64,000 nt of DNA from Acrocarpospora phusangensis (GTDB lineage Bacteria > Actinomycetota > Actinomycetes > Streptosporangiales > Streptosporangiaceae): positions 1-64,000 of the forward strand of contig NZ_BOOA01000050.1 in the NCBI RefSeq assembly GCF_016862995.1, read 5' to 3'. Made by a program: the position numbers and the translations under genes. The notes beneath the pieces are model-generated. The model made no database searches. It worked only from the letters and a program-made list of their open reading frames with translations, and was not told where the DNA came from. Positions 57,633-64,000 of the stretch are shown one piece after another (positions within the stretch are counted from its first letter, which is position 1; each line of letters begins with the position of its first letter).

Positions 57633-58570
57633 GAGTTCCTCCGCCGGATGAAGGCGAGCTGGAGCGCGTTGAGCAGCACCAGCGCGGCCAGGACGAGCAC
57701 CGACATGGCGGCGGCCGAGCCCAGGTTGAAGCGGACGAAGGCCTCCCGGACGATGACCATCACCACCGAGGTGGTGCTGCTGCCGGGGCCGCCGCGGGTG
57801 AGGATGTAGAACTGCTCGAAGCCGAGCAGCGAGCCGGTGATCATCAGGCAGAGCACGAGCGCGATGGTGGGCCGCATGAGCGGCAGGGTGATCCGCCGGA
57901 ACGCCTGGAAGGCGCTGGCGCCGTCCACCCGGGCGGCTTCGTAGATCTCGTTGGGGATGGCCTGCAGGCCGGTGAGCAGGATCAGCATGTTGAACCCGGC
58001 CCACCGCCAGATGACGAGCGTGACCGTGGAGCCGAAGGCGACCGCCGGGTCGCCGGCCGTCCAGGACACCGGCGCGTCGATCAGGCCGATCCCTTCGAGC
58101 AGGTCGTTGAGGGGCCCGATCTGGTCGCTGAGCAGGCCGAAGAAGAGCAGGGTGGCGGTCGCCCAGCCGACCGCCGCGGGCAGGAAGAAGGCGCCGCGGA
58201 AGAATCCGATGCCCGGGCGGCGGTGCTGGACCAGCAGCGCGAGACCGAAGGCGACGCTGAACAGCAGGACGGTGACGACCGCCGTGTACTTGAGCGTGAA
58301 CACCACGGCGTCGAGCACGAGCGCGTTGTCGGCGATCTGGGTGTAGTTGCCTGGCGCGTTGAAGGTGGGCGGGGCGAGCAGGGGCCACTTGTTCAGTGAC
58401 ATCCAGACGACCAGCCCGAGCGGCAGCAGGAAGAACAGGGCGACGATCACCGCCGCCGGGGCCGCGTAGGCGAGCCCCGTCAGGCCGGATGACCTGCGCC
58501 GGGGTGGGGCGGGCGGGGCGGCGCCGGTGACCCGGTCCGGCCGGGCGCGTACGCCGAGAGAGTTGCTCAT
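57629..58570 (-). CDS. Sugar ABC transporter permease (MalF-like)
   Basis: A 313-residue CUT1 permease of six spans; EAA loop EAARVDGASAFQAFRRITLP and FYILTRGGPGSSTTSVVMVI are diagnostic. Second gene of the importer operon, after the binding protein; about 50 bp separates them. Confidence 0.94.
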   Translation of the reverse strand: MSNSLGVRARPDRVTGAAPPAPPRRRSSGLTGLAYAAPAAVIVALFFLLPLGLVVWMSLNKWPLLAPPTFNAPGNYTQIADNALVLDAVVFTLKYTAVVTVLLFSVAFGLALLVQHRRPGIGFFRGAFFLPAAVGWATATLLFFGLLSDQIGPLNDLLEGIGLIDAPVSWTAGDPAVAFGSTVTLVIWRWAGFNMLILLTGLQAIPNEIYEAARVDGASAFQAFRRITLPLMRPTIALVLCLMITGSLLGFEQFYILTRGGPGSSTTSVVMVIVREAFVRFNLGSAAAMSVLVLAALVLLNALQLAFIRRRNS

Positions 58571-58622
58571 TCGTTCTCCAACCGGCGCCCCCGGGGACGG
58601 ACGGGGGCGCCGGCGAGGTCCG

Positions 58623-59891
58623 CTACTGCTGGTTGAGGGAAGCCGTGATGGTGGCCGCGCCGGCCTTCAGCGCGCCCGCCGGGTCCGCGCCGAACAGCGC
58701 GTCCCGCAGGGTCTTCAGCCACGGGCTCTGCGAGTCGTTGTAGGACTCGTTGAACTTCAGCGCGTACGGCGTGCGGCCCACCGCCATCACCTCGTTCATG
58801 GTCTGCACCCGCGGGTCGGTCGCCGTCAGGTCGGTACGGGCGACCGTGCTCCTGCTCTTGGCCTGAAGATCGCCCTGCACCTTGTCGGAGAGGGTGAAGG
58901 CGAGGAAGTCCCAGGCCGCCTCGGCCTGCTGCGTGGTCGCGCTGATGCCGATCACGTCGCCGCCGACGAAGGTGGAGGTGCCGCCGTTGACGCCGGGGAT
59001 GGGGGCGACGCCGACGTCGATGCCCTTCTCCTCCAGCAGCCCGAGCCACGCGGACGGGCCGGGGGCGACGCCGATGTTGCCGGCCTGGAGCGCGCCCAGC
59101 CAGGTGGTGCCGTTCTCCTCCTTGGAGCCGGGCGCGGCCACACCGGCCTCGAACAGCTTGCGGTAGACGTCGAAGACGGCGGCCATCTGCGGCCCGTCCA
59201 CGGTGGACTGGGTGCCTTCGGGGTTCATCACGTCGCCGCCCTCGGCCCAGACCGACGGCCAGAGCGTGAAGACGTTGCAGCCGCCGCAGTTGCCGCCGAA
59301 GTAGGTGCCGTACGTGTCGCCGCCGATCTTCTCCCGGATGGTGGTGGCCTGCTCGGCCATCTCCTTCAGCGAGGTGGGCGGCTTCTCGGGGTCGAGGCCG
59401 GCCTTGGTGTAGAGGGCCTTGTTGAGGAAGAGCACGGAGACGTCGACCGTGTGCGGGACCGCGTAGATCTTCCCGTCCTGGGTGGCCTCCTTGATGTGCG
59501 CGGGGGCGACCTTGTCCTTGTACGGCAGTGCCCCGAACCGCTCGGTCACATCCGTCCACAGGCCCTGCGACACGTAGTTGGGAGCGAACACGACGTCGGA
59601 GGCGAACAGGTCGGGCAGGTTCTTGGCCCCGGCCGCTGTGGCGATCTTGGCGGGGTACTCCTCGTTCGGGTACGCCGTCACCTCGACCTTGTTGGTGTGC
59701 GCGGCGTTGTACGCCTCGGCCAGAGCCTTGGTGTGCGACTCGGTCGCCGCCCGCGTCCACACCTTGATCGTCACCGCGGCCGGAGCCTGGCTGGCCGGAC
59801 TCTCCCCGGCCGGGGGCGTCTCCGCGCCGCCGCATGAGGTCACGAGCAACGCTGCGGCGAGCAGCGCGCCGAGGCGTCGGGGCATATCCAT
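58623..59891 (-). CDS. Sugar-binding lipoprotein of ABC importer
   Basis: A 422-residue CUT1 binding protein: signal peptide with lipobox LVTSC (Cys20), then IKVWTRAATESHTKALAEAY and the usual domain closure motifs (YAVPHTVDVSVLFLNKALYT, VGGDVIGISATTQQAEAAWD). ATG at 59891 has GAGGAG five bases upstream. First gene of the operon that ends with GH127, so its ligand is probably an arabinose-containing oligosaccharide. Transcribed from the operator-controlled promoter at 59925-59966. Confidence 0.94.
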   Translation of the reverse strand: MDMPRRLGALLAAALLVTSCGGAETPPAGESPASQAPAAVTIKVWTRAATESHTKALAEAYNAAHTNKVEVTAYPNEEYPAKIATAAGAKNLPDLFASDVVFAPNYVSQGLWTDVTERFGALPYKDKVAPAHIKEATQDGKIYAVPHTVDVSVLFLNKALYTKAGLDPEKPPTSLKEMAEQATTIREKIGGDTYGTYFGGNCGGCNVFTLWPSVWAEGGDVMNPEGTQSTVDGPQMAAVFDVYRKLFEAGVAAPGSKEENGTTWLGALQAGNIGVAPGPSAWLGLLEEKGIDVGVAPIPGVNGGTSTFVGGDVIGISATTQQAEAAWDFLAFTLSDKVQGDLQAKSRSTVARTDLTATDPRVQTMNEVMAVGRTPYALKFNESYNDSQSPWLKTLRDALFGADPAGALKAGAATITASLNQQ

Positions 59892-59924
59892 TTTGTCTCC
59901 TCTGCATCCCCCGATGCACGCTGA

Positions 59925-59966
59925 AAAGGTTTTCGGAAACGTAAGCGCAACATGAGGGGCTGTCAA
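59925..59966 (-). promoter_or_regulatory. Promoter and LacI-type operator of importer-GH127 operon
   Basis: On the minus strand: TTGACA (59966-59961), 17-bp spacer, TACGTT (59943-59938). The -10 lies inside the 20-bp element that reads AAAGGTTTTCGGAAACGTAA on the plus strand at 59925-59944; its core GTTTTCGGAAAC is a near palindrome. The same module occurs at 61096-61137. Confidence 0.75.
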
Positions 59967-60011
59967 GAGGTGGTCGGCTTGCCTGCGATGGTGTAGTGGG
60001 GTTATGGTCTG

Positions 60012-60038
60012 CGGAATCGGCTCAGGATAACGATTCCG
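60012..60038. promoter_or_regulatory. Inverted repeat upstream of lacI-type gene
   Basis: CGGAATCG (60012-60019) and CGATTCCG (60031-60038) form an 8-bp inverted repeat with 11-bp spacing, 24 bp before the regulator ATG. It could be an autoregulatory site; it differs from the 20-bp operator. Confidence 0.4.
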
Positions 60039-60062
60039 TACCAACAGAAAAGGCTTTCGCAG

Positions 60063-61073
60063 ATGACTCCTCAGCGGCCACGAGCGGCCACGATCAACGA
60101 CGTGGCGGCCCGCGCGGGCGTGTCGATCGCGACGGCGTCCAAGGCGCTGAACGGGCGCGGGCAGGTGCGGGACGAGACCAGGCAGCGGGTCCTGGAGGCC
60201 GCCCAGGAGCTGGCCTTCCAGCCGAACGCGGCGGCCCGCAGCCTGATCTCGGGGCAGACCAGGACGGTGGGCCTGCTCACCAGCGACAGCGTGGGCCGCT
60301 TCGGCATCCCGGTGCTGCTCGGCGCGGAGGACGCGTTCGGGGCCGGCGAGATGGCGGTGATGCTCTGCGACGCGCGCGGCGACTCCATCCGCGAGCAGCA
60401 CCACCTGCGCACCCTGCTGGCCCGCCGGGTGGACGGGCTCATCGTGGTGGGCGAGAGCACCGACCCGCGCCCCTCCATCAGCCGGAACGTGCCGGTCCCC
60501 GTCGTGTACGCGTACGCGCCGTCGGACGATCCGGACGACGTGTCGTTCGTGCCGGACGACGTGGCCGGGGCGCGCACGGCCGTGCAGCACCTGATCACGC
60601 TGGGGCGGCGGCGGATCGCCCACGTGACCGGGCCCACGCACTACCGGGCCGCGCAGGACCGGGCCGAGGGCGTGAAGTCCGCGCTGGCGGAGGCGGGTCT
60701 GGAGCCGGCCGGCGGGGAGCCGATGTTCGGGGCGTGGTCGCAGCGGTGGGGGCGGCAGGCGGCCGAACTCGTGCTGCGGCACGAGGTGGACGCGGTGATG
60801 TGCGGCAGCGACCAGATCGCGGCCGGGTTCATCGAGGCGGCGCGGGAGCGCGGGCACCGCATCCCCGACGACATCGCCGTGGTCGGCTACGACAACTGGG
60901 AAGTGCTCTCGGCCGAGACCAGGCCGCCGCTGACCACCATCGACATGAACCTGGAGCGCCTCGGCCGCACGGCCGCGCAGCACCTGTTCGCGGCCATCGA
61001 CGGCAAGGCCACCCCCGGCGTGCACCGCATGCCCTGCCGTCTGGTGATCCGCGAGTCGACCGTCCCGGCCTGA
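60063..61073 (+). CDS. LacI-family transcriptional regulator
   Basis: A 336-residue regulator: HTH TINDVAARAGVSIATASKAL with hinge NGRGQVRDETRQRV, then a periplasmic-binding-like effector domain (VGLLTSDSVGRFGIPVLLGA to GVHRMPCRLVIRE). Flanked by the importer-GH127 operon on one side and the GH43 operon on the other. The two identical promoter-operators nearby make it the likely repressor of both, released by a sugar from the substrate; this is inference from the sequence match. Confidence 0.93.
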   Translation: MTPQRPRAATINDVAARAGVSIATASKALNGRGQVRDETRQRVLEAAQELAFQPNAAARSLISGQTRTVGLLTSDSVGRFGIPVLLGAEDAFGAGEMAVMLCDARGDSIREQHHLRTLLARRVDGLIVVGESTDPRPSISRNVPVPVVYAYAPSDDPDDVSFVPDDVAGARTAVQHLITLGRRRIAHVTGPTHYRAAQDRAEGVKSALAEAGLEPAGGEPMFGAWSQRWGRQAAELVLRHEVDAVMCGSDQIAAGFIEAARERGHRIPDDIAVVGYDNWEVLSAETRPPLTTIDMNLERLGRTAAQHLFAAIDGKATPGVHRMPCRLVIRESTVPA

Positions 61074-61095
61074 AACCTTTACGCCCCGGTTTCTA

Positions 61096-61137
61096 TTGAC
61101 AGCACCGCTTGTAAAGTTTACGTTTCCGAAAACCTTT
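61096..61137 (+). promoter_or_regulatory. Promoter and LacI-type operator of GH43 operon
   Basis: TTGACA (61096-61101), 17-bp spacer, TACGTT (61119-61124). The element TTACGTTTCCGAAAACCTTT (61118-61137) is the exact reverse complement of that at 59925-59944 and covers the -10 and expected start point. Confidence 0.75.
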
Positions 61138-61168
61138 ACTTCCCACTCCTTCATGCACCTCCGCAAGA

Positions 61169-61184
61169 ATGTTAGCGCTAACAT
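61169..61184. promoter_or_regulatory. 16-bp palindromic operator before GH43 gene
   Basis: ATGTTAGCGCTAACAT is a perfect palindrome with the central GC of LacI-type operators, 16 bp before the GH43 ATG and downstream of the promoter. Its sequence differs from the 20-bp element, suggesting a second regulator. Confidence 0.7.
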
Positions 61185-61200
61185 CCTGAGGAGCACCCCC

Positions 61201-62589
61201 ATGAAACGACGATGGGCCGCCGCCGCGGCAACCGTTGTCCTCGCCCTCACCACCGCCGGCCCGGCGATCGCCGCCGCCCCCATCACCACCGCGATCTACA
61301 CGGCCGATCCCTCGGCCCTGGTCGTCGGCGACACCCTCTACCTGTACACCGGCCACGACGAGGCCCCCGCCGGAGGCGGCAACTTCGTCATGCGCGACTG
61401 GCACGTGTTCAGCTCCGCCGACGCCACCACCTTCACCGACCTGGGCGCGCGCCTCTCGCTCGCCAACTTCCCGTGGGCCGGCGCCGACGCCTGGGCCGGC
61501 GAGGTCGAACGCGGCGCCAACGGCCGCTACTACTGGTACGTCCCGGTCAACGGCAACGGCGCCGGCTGGATGGACATCGGCGTCGCGGTCGGCGACTCCC
61601 CCACCGGCCCCTTCACCGACGCCAGGGGCGGCCCGCTGATCAGTGACAGCACCGCGAACTCCTCCCCGCTCAACATCGACCCGACCGTGTTCACCGACGA
61701 CGACGGCCAGGTCTACATGTACTGGGGCTCCTACTACGGGCTGCGGGCCGTACGGCTCAACGCGAACATGACCCAGACCGTGGGCTCGGTGATCACCCCC
61801 ACCGGCGTCACCAACTTCTGGGAGGCGCCCTGGATGTTCAAGCGGAACGGCACCTACTACCTGGCCTACGCCGCCAACGACTCGGCCTGCTCCGCGCCGG
61901 GCTACGCCTGCATCCGGTACGCCACCGCGAGCAACCCGCTCGGCCCGTGGACCCACCGGGGCGTCGTGCTCGACCAGGTCAGTTCGACCACCAACCACCC
62001 GGCGATCATCGAGTTCAAGGGGCAGTGGTACATGGTCTACCACAACGCCGCGGCCCCCGGCGGGGGCAACTTCCGCCGCTCGGTCACCATCGACAAGCTG
62101 TTCTGGAACGCCGACGGCACCATGCAGAAGGTCGTGCAGACCACCGGCGGCGGCACCGGCGGGAGCAACCTGGCGCTGACCGCCACCCCCTACACCTCCT
62201 ACGTCTCCCCGTGGGAGACCCTCGGCGCGATCAAGGACGGCTTCACTCCGACCAGCTCCGCCGACCGCAGCCACGGCGCGTACGGCAACTGGAACCACCA
62301 GGGCACCGAGTGGATCGAGTACCGCTGGTCCACGGCGCAGAGCATCCGCCGGGTCACCACGTACTGGTTCGACGACAACCAGGGCATCGACCTGCCCGCC
62401 TCCTGCCAGGTGCAGTACTGGAACGGCAGCGCGTACGTGAACGTGCCGGGGCAGTCGGCCTGCGGCGTCGCCGGCAACACGGCGAACACGACCACGTTCA
62501 CCCCCGTCAGCACCACCCGCCTGAGGCTCAGCATGACCTCCAGGACCGGCTTCTCCACCGGCGTGCTCGAATGGACGGCCCACTCATGA
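61201..62589 (+). CDS. Secreted GH43 glycoside hydrolase with F5/8-type C-terminal domain
   Basis: A 462-residue exported enzyme: signal peptide (cut near IAAA-PITT), five-bladed GH43 propeller with the catalytic triad Asp36 (TADPSAL), Asp160 (NIDPTVF) and Glu218 (WEAPWMF), and a C-terminal discoidin/CBM-like domain from about residue 325 (LALTATPYTSYVSPWETLGA, GTEWIEYRW, RLRLSMTSRTG). GH43 enzymes release arabinose or xylose from plant arabinan, arabinoxylan or arabinogalactan. GAGGAG seven bases before ATG. Overlaps the next gene by four bases (ATGA). Confidence 0.92.
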   Translation: MKRRWAAAAATVVLALTTAGPAIAAAPITTAIYTADPSALVVGDTLYLYTGHDEAPAGGGNFVMRDWHVFSSADATTFTDLGARLSLANFPWAGADAWAGEVERGANGRYYWYVPVNGNGAGWMDIGVAVGDSPTGPFTDARGGPLISDSTANSSPLNIDPTVFTDDDGQVYMYWGSYYGLRAVRLNANMTQTVGSVITPTGVTNFWEAPWMFKRNGTYYLAYAANDSACSAPGYACIRYATASNPLGPWTHRGVVLDQVSSTTNHPAIIEFKGQWYMVYHNAAAPGGGNFRRSVTIDKLFWNADGTMQKVVQTTGGGTGGSNLALTATPYTSYVSPWETLGAIKDGFTPTSSADRSHGAYGNWNHQGTEWIEYRWSTAQSIRRVTTYWFDDNQGIDLPASCQVQYWNGSAYVNVPGQSACGVAGNTANTTTFTPVSTTRLRLSMTSRTGFSTGVLEWTAHS

Positions 62590-64000
62590 AACGCATCAGC
62601 GCCGCGTTACTCCTGGTCGCCGGCCTCATCGTGGCGGGTCCGCCCGCGTCGGCGGCCCAGACCATCGGCTTCCCCACCTTCAGCGGCCCTGCGATCCCGG
62701 CCGCGCCCGCCAACTCCATGCAGGCCATCTACGACGCGGAGAGCGGCGGCACCGACTTCTGGATGGACCGGCTGCTGGCCAGGCCCGGCAACGACCCGGC
62801 CGGGACCTGGCTGATGACCCGGGGCCGGGCGGTCTTCATGAAGACCCACAATCCGGGCACGCTCGGGTTCGGCGGGCAGGTCGCGTACTGGGAGAGCATC
62901 AGCAACGCCAACGCGTTCACGGTCGCGATCACCCCGGGCACCTTCACCGAGCAGGTGAGCTCCCGCTGGCAGGCGCCGAGCCACTGGCGCAGCGTGCACA
63001 CCAGCGGGTCGATCACGGTCAACCAGACCAAGTTCATCACCGACAACAACGTGGCCGTGGCCAACCTGTCCATCGTCAACAACGGCTCGTCCTCGGCGAC
63101 GCTCCAGCTGCGGGCCACCTCGCCCTATGCCACCAGCGGCAGCGGGAACACGCTGACCGGGCAGGTCAACGCGTACAACAACCTGACGACGATCTTCCCG
63201 AGGCTGACCGGGGACGGGTTCACGGTCAGCAGCGGCGGGCTCAACCGGTCGGTCACCGTGGCCGCCGGCGCGACCGTGACCGCGAAGGTGGTCATGGGGT
63301 TCGTCACCAACGAGATCCCCGAGTCCCTGACCGAGTTCAACGCGTACGCCGGGTACAGCAACGCCACCGCGTTCGCCACCCACGTCCGGGCCTACAACCT
63401 GTGGTGGGCGCAGAACGTGCCCTACATCGACGTGCCCGAGCCGGCCATCAAGAAGAACATCTACTACCGCTGGTGGCTGATGCGCTTCAACAGCCTGGAC
63501 GCCGACATCCCGGGGCAGACCTTCCAGTTCCCGACGTCCACCGAGGGCGTGCTCGGCTACAACAACGCGATCGCGCTCACCCAGCCGATGCACATCGACG
63601 ACCTGAAGTACCTGCGCAATCCCATCTACGCGTACGGGAACTGGCTGAGCGTCGGACAGATCTCCAAGAACGGGCGGTTCCTCGACAACCCGGGTGACCC
63701 GGAGAACTGGTCCAACAGCTACACGCAGTACATCGGCGAGGCGGCCTGGAAGAGCTACCAGATCCACGGCGGCCAGCCGGGCATCGCCGCCAACCTGGCC
63801 CGCTACGCCGAGCAGGACGTCAAGGGACAGCTGTCCTTCTACGACACCGACAACAACGGCCTCATCGAGTACGACTGGGGCGCGCTGACCGGCAACGACG
63901 CCGACGCGGTGTCCTTCCACTGGAAGCCGGGGCGGATGGACCGGGCCGAGTCGGCGTACCAGTACAGCGGGGCGCTGGCGGCGGCGCAGGCGTACGAGGC
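62586..64000 (+). CDS. Secreted glycoside hydrolase, (alpha/alpha)6 type, partial
   Basis: Starts at ATG 62586 in an ATGA overlap with the GH43 gene and runs past the window end without stop (about 471 codons present). Signal peptide ISAALLLVAGLIVAGPPASA. A beta-rich N-terminal domain (to about residue 250) is followed by helical sequence (VPEPAIKKNIYYRWWLMRFN, TSTEGVLGYNNAIALTQPMH, PENWSNSYTQYIGEAAWKS) resembling the MGH1-like/GH63-clan barrel. Precise GH family not assigned. Belongs to the same secreted polysaccharide-degrading operon. Confidence 0.75.
   Translation, partial: MKRISAALLLVAGLIVAGPPASAAQTIGFPTFSGPAIPAAPANSMQAIYDAESGGTDFWMDRLLARPGNDPAGTWLMTRGRAVFMKTHNPGTLGFGGQVAYWESISNANAFTVAITPGTFTEQVSSRWQAPSHWRSVHTSGSITVNQTKFITDNNVAVANLSIVNNGSSSATLQLRATSPYATSGSGNTLTGQVNAYNNLTTIFPRLTGDGFTVSSGGLNRSVTVAAGATVTAKVVMGFVTNEIPESLTEFNAYAGYSNATAFATHVRAYNLWWAQNVPYIDVPEPAIKKNIYYRWWLMRFNSLDADIPGQTFQFPTSTEGVLGYNNAIALTQPMHIDDLKYLRNPIYAYGNWLSVGQISKNGRFLDNPGDPENWSNSYTQYIGEAAWKSYQIHGGQPGIAANLARYAEQDVKGQLSFYDTDNNGLIEYDWGALTGNDADAVSFHWKPGRMDRAESAYQYSGALAAAQAYE

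Noticed and set aside
58623-61289. 888-codon minus-strand frame that would extend the sugar-binding protein upstream
   Set aside because: The region beyond 59891 overlaps the lacI gene and operator; the lipoprotein signal peptide and ribosome site place the start at 59891.
62607-63920. 437-codon minus-strand frame opposite the last gene
   Set aside because: The plus-strand frame has a signal peptide, an ATGA overlap with GH43 and glycoside-hydrolase sequence; the minus frame has no domain.

Overview
This is a high-GC actinomycete chromosome segment. A complete chaplin-type surface protein, TTG/GTG starts, strong third-position GC, Streptomyces-like secreted lipoproteins, and an MFS transporter fused to dTMP kinase beside holB and topA all fit a filamentous, sporulating actinobacterium. 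I think Streptosporangiales (Nonomuraea/Streptosporangium-like) is most likely, but the exact genus is inference.

Layout. 1-3430: decayed accessory DNA ending at the 3' end of a tRNA-Thr gene. It holds a DUF1963-like gene, an IS256-type transposase remnant, an EcsC-family gene and the last codons of a tyrosine recombinase. 3434-18422: a conserved housekeeping block read mostly leftward (topA, FAD oxidase, metallophosphoesterase, MFS-dTMP kinase fusion, holB, ricT-like gene, TAP-like lipoprotein, tRNA-Thr). An ECF sigma factor and a membrane beta-propeller partner are inserted between holB and ricT. The holB/tmk gap carries an unusual cluster of perfect four-G-tract elements. 18586-22696: an eight-repeat chaplin protein, a small membrane protein and an M20 peptidase. 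22828-24024: tRNA-Leu(GAG) followed by a second integrase remnant, a colicin-immunity-like gene and a DUF6907-like gene. 24025-31800: catabolic and regulatory genes (alkyl sulfatase, two TetR regulators, two hydrolases, LLM oxidoreductase, DUF998, DUF1684). 32341-33977: a conflict-type patch with an EACC1-like gene and a DUF433/PIN-like toxin-antitoxin pair. 34019-37842: a secreted quinoprotein-like protein with CBM2, a winged-helix regulator, a CPBP protease and a fragment of an SDR gene.

37867-45206 is the most unusual part. Two very large, same-strand genes encode membrane-anchored NTPases. One is a NACHT protein with a degenerate FGE/lectin-like domain. The other joins a membrane anchor, a P-loop NTPase, Sel1-like repeats, a full-length but catalytically degenerate SecA-like body and a SEC-C zinc motif. 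I propose these as a candidate conflict (defence) module that has not, to my knowledge, been described.

45273-55152: a SLC13/ArsB-like permease, VOC protein, secreted proteins, an EEP nuclease-like membrane protein, an MDR oxidoreductase, a polar amino-acid ABC importer, a ZIP-like transporter with an added cytoplasmic domain and a DivIVA protein. 55157-64000: a sugar (probably L-arabinose-containing polymer) utilisation locus. It has a GH127 enzyme, a three-gene ABC importer, a LacI regulator, a secreted GH43 enzyme and a further secreted glycoside hydrolase cut by the window end. The divergent operons carry the same promoter-operator module, which suggests joint control by one LacI protein.
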